Shown piece after piece: positions 30,613 to 37,569 of a stretch of DNA of 37,569 nt. The notes under the pieces are model-generated. The model had not been told where the DNA came from. It made no database searches and worked only from the letters and a program-made list of their open reading frames with translations. Numbering within the stretch: position 1 is the stretch's first letter; each line of letters begins with the position of its first letter. Source of the DNA: an uncultured Acetobacteraceae bacterium (lineage in GTDB: Bacteria; Pseudomonadota; Alphaproteobacteria; Acetobacterales; Acetobacteraceae); contig CAITUP010000035.1 in NCBI GenBank assembly GCA_903895595.1, positions 1-37,569 of the forward strand, read 5' to 3'. The translations under genes and the position numbers were made by a program.

Positions 30613-31383
30613 TCAATACATCAAATGCCCCCCATTCACATGCACCACCTGCCCGCTCGTGAACCCCCCAGCCGCCGAGGCCAAATAAACGCAAGTCCCC
30701 GCGATCTCGTCCACATGCCCGTACCGCCGCACCGGCACCTCCGCGATAATTTCCGCCTGCGGCCGGTGAATATACTGCGACCAGTCGCGCACCGTATCGA
30801 TCGGCCCCGGAGAAACCGTATTCGCCGTAATCCCATCCGGCCCGAATTCACGCGCAATCGCCTTCGCCAGCCCATGCATCCCCGATTTCGCCGCCAAATT
30901 CGGCGCTCGGTGTGTCACATGCCCCCAGAACCCATCCGCCCCCGACATCACGATAAATCGCCCGAACTGACGTTCCTTCATGTGGGGAATGGCATGCCGA
31001 GCCAAATAGAACGAAGCGGATAGATTGCTGCGGAGAACATCGTCCCATTCCTCCGGCGTGATATCCAAAAATGCCCGGTATTTCCGAATGCCGACATTGG
31101 AAACGACAATATCGATGCTACCGAAACGTTCCACCGTCTGCGCCACCATGCGCCCCACGGCCGCGTCGTCGGACACGTCGGCCAGAACGCTCATGCATTC
31201 CCCGCCGCGTTGAGTAATCCCGCCCGCGACATCGTCCAGCGCCGCGCTGTCCTTGTGCCCGTTGATGACAACCTTGGCGCCGGCGTTCGCGAACGCCTCG
31301 GCCACCGCGCGCCCGATATTGCGCCCCGACCCGGTCACCAGCGCCACGCGCCCGTCGAGCCGGAAACTATCGCCCGTGATCAT
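30613..31383 (-). CDS. SDR-family oxidoreductase lacking the usual catalytic tyrosine
   Basis: A 256-residue Rossmann protein. The cofactor loop is VALVTGSGRNIGRAVAEAF, the structural NVG replaces NAG (VVSNVG), and the C-terminus FTSGQVVHVNGGHLMY is standard. At the active site, where YxxxK is expected, it has NLAAK (Asn162 and Lys166) in HRAPNLAAKSGMHGLAKAIA. The ATG at 31383 has AGGGG upstream; the frame extends further only as a shadow of the divergent pfkB gene. It may use another general acid or bind ligand without classical catalysis. Substrate unknown. Confidence 0.85.
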   Translation of the reverse strand: MITGDSFRLDGRVALVTGSGRNIGRAVAEAFANAGAKVVINGHKDSAALDDVAGGITQRGGECMSVLADVSDDAAVGRMVAQTVERFGSIDIVVSNVGIRKYRAFLDITPEEWDDVLRSNLSASFYLARHAIPHMKERQFGRFIVMSGADGFWGHVTHRAPNLAAKSGMHGLAKAIAREFGPDGITANTVSPGPIDTVRDWSQYIHRPQAEIIAEVPVRRYGHVDEIAGTCVYLASAAGGFTSGQVVHVNGGHLMY

Positions 31384-31453
31384 ATCCGTTTCCCCTTTGT
31401 CATTGACCCCCGATGCTGGCGCGAAACCCCGGACCGAGGCAAGCTCGGCGCCC

Positions 31454-32380
31454 ATGTCCAACCGCATCGTCACCCTGACGCTAAACCCCGCCGTCGATCT
31501 GGCGTCCTCCGCCAAGGCGGTGGTGCCGACGCACAAAATCCGCACGACGGATGAGCACATCGACCCCGGCGGCGGCGGCATCAACGTCTCCCGCGTGATC
31601 CAGGCGCTCGGCGGCGAGACGCTGGCGCTGGTGCTGGCTGGCGGCGCGACCGGCCATCTGATCGCCGAGCTGCTGGGCGACGCGGGGGTCCCTACGCAAA
31701 TCCTGCCGGTAACGGGCCGCACCCGCATCAGCCTCACGGTTCACGACCGGTCCGCCAACCAGGAATACCGCTTCGTGTCGGAGGGGCCGGAAGTCTCCCC
31801 CGAAGAACTGAACGCCGCCTTCGCAGCGGTGACCGAAGCCGAGGGCGGATGGCTGGTCGCCAGCGGCAGCCTCCCGCGCGGCGTGCCCGAGGATACCTAC
31901 GCCCGCCTCGCCGACGCTGCGGCCGCACGCGAGATGCGCTACGTCCTGGACACCTCCGGCCCCGCTCTGACGGCGGCAATGGGCCGAGGCCTCGCGCTGA
32001 TCAAACCCAGCCTGAGCGAGCTGGAACATCTGGTCGGCCGCCCCCTGCCCACCGCGACGGAACAGGACGCAGAAGCCAGGAAACTCGTCGAAACCGGCGC
32101 CGCCGAGATGGTCGCGGTCAGCCTGGGCGCGGTCGGCGCGCTCTTGGCAACAAGCACGGGCGTCACCCGCCTGCCCGCCCTGAAAGGCCCCGTCCGCAGC
32201 GCGGTCGGCGCCGGGGACGCCTTCCTGGCCGCGTTGGTTCTGGCCCTGTCGCGCGGGTCCGCCCCGCCGGACGCCCTGGCCTGGGGCATCGCCGCCGGCG
32301 CCGCCGCCGTCGAAGGCGTCGGCACCGCGCGGGTCACGAAAGAAGCGGTCGAGGCCTGCTACCGCCGGGTCCGGGCTTGA
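31454..32380 (+). CDS. PfkB-family phosphofructokinase (1-PFK/6-PFK II type)
   Basis: A 308-residue ribokinase-fold sugar kinase. TLTLNPAVDLASS starts the protein and PGGGGINVSRVIQALGG is the substrate-binding block of FruK/PfkB, with the catalytic and anion-hole motif VGAGDAFLAALVLALSRG near the end. The TLNPAVD opening and GGGGINVSR suit E. coli PfkB-type 6-phosphofructokinase better than ribokinase. Fructose-1-phosphate kinase remains possible, though no fructose PTS is nearby. Divergent from the SDR gene. Confidence 0.88.
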   Translation: MSNRIVTLTLNPAVDLASSAKAVVPTHKIRTTDEHIDPGGGGINVSRVIQALGGETLALVLAGGATGHLIAELLGDAGVPTQILPVTGRTRISLTVHDRSANQEYRFVSEGPEVSPEELNAAFAAVTEAEGGWLVASGSLPRGVPEDTYARLADAAAAREMRYVLDTSGPALTAAMGRGLALIKPSLSELEHLVGRPLPTATEQDAEARKLVETGAAEMVAVSLGAVGALLATSTGVTRLPALKGPVRSAVGAGDAFLAALVLALSRGSAPPDALAWGIAAGAAAVEGVGTARVTKEAVEACYRRVRA

Positions 32381-32432
32381 CGGCTGTCCGGCGGCATGGG
32401 GTTGTGGTCCAATCAACCGACAGGCCCAAACC

Positions 32433-32663
32433 ATGCCCGCGACCCCCGCCCACGACTGGCTCCGGCCCCGCCTGCAAGCGCTGGTGGACGACGCCATGAA
32501 CGCGGGGTTCGAGCGGGACGTCGTGGTCGCCGTCCTGATCGACCGGATCACCAGCCCGGACTTCAACGCACCGCCGCCCGGCGGCGACAAGCCAAACCCG
32601 CGCGGCCTGCCCGACCCCAACGAACCCCTCTATCCTGACCACGACCCGGGAGAACCCGTATGA
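32433..32663 (+). CDS. Small hypothetical protein coupled to the downstream hydrolase
   Basis: A 76-residue protein. The first half is an amphipathic helix (WLRPRLQALVDDAMNAGFERDVVVAVLIDRI). The second half is Pro/Asn/Asp-rich (GGDKPNPRGLPDPNEPLYPDHD) and likely unstructured. I recognise no family. The stop overlaps the ATG of the downstream hydrolase (ATGA), which argues that it is translated. There is no signal peptide. Confidence 0.6.
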   Translation: MPATPAHDWLRPRLQALVDDAMNAGFERDVVVAVLIDRITSPDFNAPPPGGDKPNPRGLPDPNEPLYPDHDPGEPV

Positions 32664-34189
32664 AATCGCGCTGCCTCGCCATTGCGATGGCCTTTGCTCT
32701 GCTGGCCCCCGCCGCCGTCGCCAAGGTCGTGCGGCTGGAAATCGCGTCGAAACAGCCCTATGGCACGTTCGTGGACGGCGCCTATCAACGCTGGGACGGT
32801 CGCCTGATCGGCGAATTGTCCCCGTCCGCCGAAACGATCCCCGGCCTCGACAAGCCCGCCCGCAACGCCCGCGGCATGGTCGAATATTCCACCAACATCA
32901 TCCTGTTCCTGCCGACCGGCCCCGGCAATGGCGCCCTGCTGGTGGACGTGCCCAATCGCGGCAAACCCTACGCCCACGCGCTGTACAACAGCCCGCGCGG
33001 CCTGCCGTACCAGTCCGGCAACCTCAACCCCGGCACCGGCTTCCTGGAGGACAACGGCTACACCATCGCCGAGGTCCAATGGGAACTCGGCCAAGGCGCC
33101 GACCTGCCGAGCTTCACCGATCCCGCCGGCAAGAAACGGTTCGTGGAGGGGGTCGGTTTCGCCATCGTCCGCGACGCCGCCGACTTCTTCGCCCATGCCT
33201 CGGCGGATGCCGCGGGCACCCCGAACCCCGTCGCCGGCAGGATCTCCCGCGTACTGGCCAGCGGCAAATCCCAAACCGGGCGGTTTTTGAAAACCTTCCT
33301 GCTGAACGGGTTCAACCGCCTGGACGGGCGCCGGGTGTTCGACGGCATGCACGTGTTCGTCTCCGGCGCCGGCCTGCTGCCGATCATGCAAACCGGCACT
33401 GGCCCGGAATCCAGCGCCAACGCCGCCCCGACCTTCTCCGACCCCGAGTTCCCCGGCGTCCACGACGGCCCCCTGACGATCGGCGAAATCATCGCCAAGG
33501 TCGAAGCAAGAGGCGAAATCCCGCCGAAGATGGCGCTCGTCACCTCGACATCCGATTACCTGTCGCTGCGCGCCTCGCTCGGCCGCACCGGCGCCAAAGG
33601 CACGGCGGATCAACCGCTGCCGCCAAATGTCCGCATGTACGACGTAGCCGGCGCCTCCCACGCGACCGTGCTGGAGGCAAAAGGCTGCAACAAGCCGCCG
33701 AACCGCCTGGACTGGGCACCGGTCATGCGCGCGACCTTCTGGCGCCTGGACCAATGGGTCGCCGCGAATGTGGAGCCTCCCGCGAGCAAGCTGATGCCCC
33801 TGCAGCCCGCCAACGCCGACCCCACGGTCCTGCGCGCGCCGAAGAACCTGCCCGACGCCGTCATCCAAATCCCGCAACGCGACGCCGACGGCAACCCGCT
33901 CGGCGGCGTCCGCTTACCGGACATAGAGGCCCCGCTCGGCATCCACGGCGCACAGAACGAGCCGCTGTCGTTCTCCTGTTCCCTGATCGGCGCGTTCGTC
34001 CCGTTCTCCCCCGAACGCCTCGCCGCCCTGTATCCAACCCAGGACGCCTACATCGACCGCATCCGCGTCGCCGCCCGCGCGGCACAGGCGGAGGGCTTCC
34101 TGCTGCCGGACGACGCGGCGATCATTATCAACGCGATCGAGGCGGCGCCGGTGTTCAAGGAAATCGTGCCGGTCGGCCCGCCGCGGTGA
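32660..34189 (+). CDS. Secreted alpha/beta-hydrolase domain protein (PF20091-like)
   Basis: A 509-residue protein. A signal peptide (MKSRCLAIAMAFALLAPAAVA) is followed by a large domain with the nucleophile-type motif SGKSQTGRFLKTFLLNGFN near residue 200 and a late histidine in DVAGASHATVLEAKGC, the arrangement of a large alpha/beta hydrolase group whose substrates are largely unknown, often near catabolic genes. The length is typical. GAGAACC lies upstream and the ATG overlaps the stop of the small gene before. It ends directly against the convergent LLM gene. Probably periplasmic. Confidence 0.85.
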   Translation: MKSRCLAIAMAFALLAPAAVAKVVRLEIASKQPYGTFVDGAYQRWDGRLIGELSPSAETIPGLDKPARNARGMVEYSTNIILFLPTGPGNGALLVDVPNRGKPYAHALYNSPRGLPYQSGNLNPGTGFLEDNGYTIAEVQWELGQGADLPSFTDPAGKKRFVEGVGFAIVRDAADFFAHASADAAGTPNPVAGRISRVLASGKSQTGRFLKTFLLNGFNRLDGRRVFDGMHVFVSGAGLLPIMQTGTGPESSANAAPTFSDPEFPGVHDGPLTIGEIIAKVEARGEIPPKMALVTSTSDYLSLRASLGRTGAKGTADQPLPPNVRMYDVAGASHATVLEAKGCNKPPNRLDWAPVMRATFWRLDQWVAANVEPPASKLMPLQPANADPTVLRAPKNLPDAVIQIPQRDADGNPLGGVRLPDIEAPLGIHGAQNEPLSFSCSLIGAFVPFSPERLAALYPTQDAYIDRIRVAARAAQAEGFLLPDDAAIIINAIEAAPVFKEIVPVGPPR

Positions 34190-35233
34190 TTAGGCCGTCT
34201 TAAACCCCCGGAACGTCCCAGGGATCTTCTGCACCGCCTCGATCACCCCGCGCCGCGTCGAAGCACTCGTGCCCGGCGCGAAGTCAATCGACACCGTATC
34301 CACGATCCCGCCGTAGCGCTTGGCGATCGCCTCGGGCAGTCCGTCGTAGGTCGCACGCGCCATGAACAGGTCCAGCACGTCGTCCGGCACCTCGGCGGCG
34401 AGTTTGTTCCACGCGCCCTGCCGCACCATATCGGTCAGCTTCAGGCCGAGATCGCCGACCCCATGCAGATCGAACACCGGCCGATACGCGGGGGTGGAGC
34501 CGTAGAACGCCACGCGATACCGGATTTTCTCGGCCGCTTCCTTCACCGTCGCCTCATCCGGCCCGGTGGCGATGAACCCGCCGCCGGTAATCTCGAAATT
34601 CTCCAGCGACTTGCCAGCCGCCGCGAGTTCCGTGGCCAACATCGGCCGCACCACGTCTTCCAGATATTTCCGGGTCGCGAAACTGTGCAGCCGCACGCTG
34701 TCGGACACACGAGCAGCGGTCTTCAGCATCAGCGGCCCAACCGCCGCCATCGCCACGGGCGGCAACGGCAAACCCTGCGCGGGCGGCGAAAACTCCGGCG
34801 TCATCAGCGTAAAATTGTAGTATTTCCCTTTGTAATTCAGCTTCTCCCCATGCTCCCAGCACCGGAAAATCGACCGCAACGACTCCACGTATTCCCCAAG
34901 CCGAGCGGCGGGAGCAATCCAGGGCGTGCTGAACCGACGTTCGTTGTGCGCCTTCACCTGGCTGCCCAACCCAATCACGAACCGCCCTTTGGAATGCTTG
35001 TGCAAATCCCACGTCTGGTTCGCCACGATCATCGGGCTGCGCGGAAACGCGATCGCCACGGACGTGACCAACTGCACCCGCTCTGTCGCCAGCGCCGCGA
35101 AGGCCAAAGGCGCGAACGGATCGTATTTCAGCTCATTGCTTTGAACAGAGTCGAACCCATCCTCCTCCGCCTCACGCGCGGCCGGCCCGCACAGGGTCCA
35201 ATCGTGGCTCGGCAGGCTCATGGATACGCGCAT
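34190..35233 (-). CDS. LLM-class flavin oxidoreductase, F420-dependent-like
   Basis: A 347-residue TIM-barrel enzyme of the luciferase-like monooxygenase class. REAEEDGFDSVQSNELKYDPFAPLAFAALATERVQLVTSVAIAFPRSPM resembles the TIGR03617-type F420-dependent group, followed by GRFVIGLGSQVKAHNERRF. F420 is uncommon in this lineage, so FMN use is equally possible. GAGGAGG six bases before the ATG at 35233 sets the start; the longer frame to 35464 is a shadow of the divergent SDR gene. Convergent with the hydrolase with no gap. Confidence 0.86.
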   Translation of the reverse strand: MRVSMSLPSHDWTLCGPAAREAEEDGFDSVQSNELKYDPFAPLAFAALATERVQLVTSVAIAFPRSPMIVANQTWDLHKHSKGRFVIGLGSQVKAHNERRFSTPWIAPAARLGEYVESLRSIFRCWEHGEKLNYKGKYYNFTLMTPEFSPPAQGLPLPPVAMAAVGPLMLKTAARVSDSVRLHSFATRKYLEDVVRPMLATELAAAGKSLENFEITGGGFIATGPDEATVKEAAEKIRYRVAFYGSTPAYRPVFDLHGVGDLGLKLTDMVRQGAWNKLAAEVPDDVLDLFMARATYDGLPEAIAKRYGGIVDTVSIDFAPGTSASTRRGVIEAVQKIPGTFRGFKTA

Positions 35234-35315
35234 CGTCTTCCTCCTCGGTATTCCCAGCCAATTTGCCCCGGCCGCGCCGGTCCCGTAAAGCGGTTGCCAA
35301 ACAGGAGTCCCACCC

Positions 35316-36083
35316 ATGAGCAACCTGATCGGGAAAGTCATCATCGTCACGGGCGCGAGCCGCGGGATTGGCGCCGCCGCTGCGGCCGCTTTGGCCAAAC
35401 AGGGCGCGACCGTCATGCTGACCGCGCGCGACGGCAAACTGGCCGGCGACGTCGCCCAATCCATCGTCGCCGCCGGGGGCGTCGCGTCCGCCCGAGCGTG
35501 CGACGTGTCGGATTACAAGGCGGTCGAGGGGCTGGTGGCGGAGACGATCGGCCGCTTCGGCCGGCTGGACGTGCTGGTGAACAATGCCGGCGTGATCGAC
35601 CCGATCGCCCGCGTCGCCGACAGCGATCCCGCCGCCTGGGCGCGCAACATCGATATCAACCTGAACGGCGCCTACTACGTCCTTCGTGCCGTCCTGCCCG
35701 GCATGATCGCCGCCGGGGGCGGAACGATTATCAATGTCTCCTCCGGCGCCGCCATCCGCCCGCTGGAGGGATGGAGCGCCTATTGCACCGGCAAAGCCGG
35801 CCTGCACATGCTGACCCGCGCGGTCGCTCTGGAAAACCCGGACAACGGCATTCGCATTTTCGGCTTCCAGCCGGGCACGACCGATACCGATATGCAGGTG
35901 ATCATTCGTGCATCCGGCGTAAACCCGGTCAGCCAAATTCCCCGCGAGAACCTGACCCCGGTCGCACATCCCGCCGCCGCCATCGTCTACCTGTGCACGT
36001 CCGCCGCCGACGATCTGAACGGTCAGGAACTGAACCTGCGTGAGGAAACGTTCAAGGCCCGCCTCAACCTGGACGCCGCGTGA
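35316..36083 (+). CDS. SDR-family oxidoreductase (classical)
   Basis: A 255-residue protein. VIIVTGASRGIGAAAAAALAKQG is the cofactor loop, VLVNNAGVIDPIAR has the NNAG motif, and NVSSGAAIRPLEGWSAYCTGKAG holds the catalytic Ser, Tyr and Lys. NAD(P)-dependent alcohol/ketone oxidoreductase; substrate unknown. AGGAG precedes the ATG by 8 bases. Its stop overlaps the start of the CoA-transferase gene (TGATG), so the pair is co-translated. It is divergent from the LLM gene. Confidence 0.92.
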   Translation: MSNLIGKVIIVTGASRGIGAAAAAALAKQGATVMLTARDGKLAGDVAQSIVAAGGVASARACDVSDYKAVEGLVAETIGRFGRLDVLVNNAGVIDPIARVADSDPAAWARNIDINLNGAYYVLRAVLPGMIAAGGGTIINVSSGAAIRPLEGWSAYCTGKAGLHMLTRAVALENPDNGIRIFGFQPGTTDTDMQVIIRASGVNPVSQIPRENLTPVAHPAAAIVYLCTSAADDLNGQELNLREETFKARLNLDAA

Positions 36084-37213
36084 TGCCCGGCCCGCTGGAC
36101 GGAGTCCGCGTTGTCGAGATCGGTCAGGCGCTGGCCGGCCCCCTCGCGGGCGTGATCCTGTCGGACATGGGTGCCGACGTGATTAAAGTGGAAAAACCCG
36201 ATGGCGGCGACGATGCGCGCCTGTGGGGGCCTCCGTTCGTCGACGGCGATTCCGTCAGCTTCCACACCAATAATCGCGGCAAGCGCTCGGTGACGCTGGA
36301 TATTAAAAATCCGGTGGATGTCGAGAAATTGAAGGCCTTGACGGCGCACGCGGATATTCTGATCCAGAATCTCCGGCCGGGCATTGTCGACGAATTCGGC
36401 ATCGGGCCGGATGTCATGATGGCGGTGAACCCGCGGCTGATTTACTGCTCGATCTGGGCATTCGGGTTCGCCGGGCCGTTGAAGATGGCGCCCGGGTTCG
36501 ATCCGCTGTTGCAGTGTTACGGCGCCGTGGTGTCCCTGACCGGCCGTCCCGACGATCCGCCAACGTTCTGCGCCCCCGCGATCAACGATACCGCGACCGG
36601 CATGTGGTGCGTGATCGGTGCGCTGGCGGCTTTGAAGCAGCGCGACACCACCGGCCAAGGCTGCGTGGTCGATGCGTCGTTGTTCGAGAGCGCGGTGGCC
36701 TGGGTGCAGGGGCCATTGAACGCTTATAATTTCACCGGCAAGTTGCCTGTTCGGCACGGCGCCGCCAGCGCGACATTGGCGCCCTACCAAATCTTCGAAA
36801 CCGCCGACCGCCCATTGTGCATCGCCGCCGGCAACGACCGGTTGTTCGTGAAGCTGGCCCGCGCCATGGGGCACCCGGAATGGTCGACCGATCAGCTGTT
36901 TTCCGACGGCCGCAAACGCTCCGCCAACCGGGAGGCTTTGGTCGCCGTCATGCAGCCGGTACTTTCCACGAAAACCCGCGTCGAATGGCTGGGGCTGATC
37001 GGCGAGGCCGGGGTGCCGGTCGCACCGGTCAACAATATCGCCGAACTCGCGGAAACCGAACAGTTGCAGGCGATGGATATGATGCGGGTGCTGCCGGGGA
37101 GCGATCTGAAGATCGTTGGGCTGCCGATCACCTTCAATCGGGAACGGCCACATCCGCAGGGAGATTCGCCCAAGCTGGGCGAGCATAATGTGGAGATTTT
37201 TGGCGAAGGATAA
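36083..37213 (+). CDS. CaiB/BaiF family (type III) CoA-transferase
   Basis: A 376-residue protein. GVRVVEIGQALAGPLAGVILSDMGADVIKVEKPDGGDDAR and the following NNRGKRSVTLDIKNP are family III hallmarks, and the conserved catalytic Asp lies in APAINDTATGMW. These dimeric enzymes move CoA between organic acids. Its coupling to an SDR gene suggests a small pathway for an acid or ketone, substrate unknown. A GTG one codon before the ATG is possible. No terminator is evident in the next 160 bases. Confidence 0.92.
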   Translation: MPGPLDGVRVVEIGQALAGPLAGVILSDMGADVIKVEKPDGGDDARLWGPPFVDGDSVSFHTNNRGKRSVTLDIKNPVDVEKLKALTAHADILIQNLRPGIVDEFGIGPDVMMAVNPRLIYCSIWAFGFAGPLKMAPGFDPLLQCYGAVVSLTGRPDDPPTFCAPAINDTATGMWCVIGALAALKQRDTTGQGCVVDASLFESAVAWVQGPLNAYNFTGKLPVRHGAASATLAPYQIFETADRPLCIAAGNDRLFVKLARAMGHPEWSTDQLFSDGRKRSANREALVAVMQPVLSTKTRVEWLGLIGEAGVPVAPVNNIAELAETEQLQAMDMMRVLPGSDLKIVGLPITFNRERPHPQGDSPKLGEHNVEIFGEG

Positions 37214-37379
37214 AGAATCGACTACAATCGGCCACGAAATCGGATAGCCGGCAGACGATTGCAGATCGACTACCTCCGCATCACGCCGCATTGAGGCAAT
37301 GGCCTCGCACCCCGTCACGCCGAGGCCCCTACCGAAGGAAACCCCCCCTTCCCGCGAGCGGACGGGGAATACCCTTTCC

Positions 37380-37569
37380 TCAAGCCGCCCGCACCGCCGC
37401 GCCCAATTCCAAATACCGCGTCGCCCCACCGAGCGTCAGAACCAGTTGCAACGCCCCTCGCCCACCCGGCACCAGTGCCGGCGGCACCGCCGCGCACCCG
37501 TTGGTCCAGCGGATGCCGGCGAGGGGTTCGTAGCCGTGAAACCCCTCGGTCAGGCGGGAATCGCTGGCA
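37380..37569 (-). CDS. 3' end of an unrecognised gene (5' part beyond window)
   Basis: The minus strand is open from the window edge to a TGA at 37380-37382, giving about 62 codons. The sequence runs SRLTEGFHGYEPLAGIRWT, NGCAAVPPALVPGGRGALQ, then LVLTLGGATRYLELGAAVRAA. GFHGYEP and IRWTNGCAAVP recall C-terminal regions of Acetobacteraceae Hint-domain-type proteins, but the fragment is too short to be sure. 37214-37379 contains nothing I can identify. Confidence 0.5.
   Translation of the reverse strand, partial: ASDSRLTEGFHGYEPLAGIRWTNGCAAVPPALVPGGRGALQLVLTLGGATRYLELGAAVRAA

Overview
The window is GC-rich DNA with dense, short-spaced genes and strong GGAGG-type ribosome binding sites. Gene content points to an alphaproteobacterium, most likely a member of the Acetobacteraceae or a relative. 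Supporting features are an Acetobacteraceae-type porin, REP-like ATGGTCGGG/CCCGACCAT palindromes, DUF29 and DUF2889 proteins, and alphaproteobacterial PmtA and PlcP-like genes. The lineage is inferred from protein style, not from a database search. No rRNA, tRNA, CRISPR array, transposase or complete insertion sequence was seen.

Layout: (1) 1-1409 holds the 5' part of an outer-membrane porin (minus strand, cut by the window edge) and a REP cluster. (2) 1410-5566 holds a thiamine-phosphate-synthase-like gene, a TPR/GT9-like protein and a minus-strand operon nitroreductase-Nudix-DUF2889. (3) 5626-6991 is an AT-richer two-gene cassette: a TIR-domain protein translationally coupled to a second protein with a TIR/deoxyribosyltransferase-like look, a candidate anti-phage pair. 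(4) 7100-8499 holds an Ldh-family dehydrogenase and a DUF1272 zinc-ribbon protein. (5) 8519-12689 is a compact arsenic operon: an ArsR-ArsC fusion, ArsJ-associated GAPDH, ArsJ and Acr3. (6) 12738-13838 encodes MarR and TRIC/UPF0126. (7) 13972-18032 is a glycine riboswitch followed by a DadA-like FAD enzyme, an MHS-type transporter and an M20 amidohydrolase. (8) 18080-19480 carries a BrnT/BrnA toxin-antitoxin pair, a small gene apparently split by a 114-bp palindromic MITE-like element, and more hairpins. (9) 19484-21838 is a minus-strand operon DUF29-deacetylase-enoyl-CoA hydratase. (10) 21955-26764 holds an MFS exporter and an operon of a solitary TRAP substrate-binding protein with a chemoreceptor. 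(11) 26990-30562 is a lipid module: diacylglycerol kinase diverging from a PlcP-like phosphoesterase, a GT4 glycosyltransferase and a PmtA-like methyltransferase, with a Pho-box-like sequence in between. (12) 30613-37569 holds an SDR without its usual tyrosine, PfkB, a small protein coupled to a PF20091-type hydrolase, an LLM flavin enzyme, an SDR, a CoA transferase and the 3' end of an unrecognised gene.

The best candidates for new biology are the TIR pair, the riboswitch-controlled amino-acid module, the possible Pho-regulated lipid-remodelling module, the SBP-chemoreceptor pair, the palindrome-split gene, and two promoters whose operator and start codon coincide, suggesting leaderless mRNAs.
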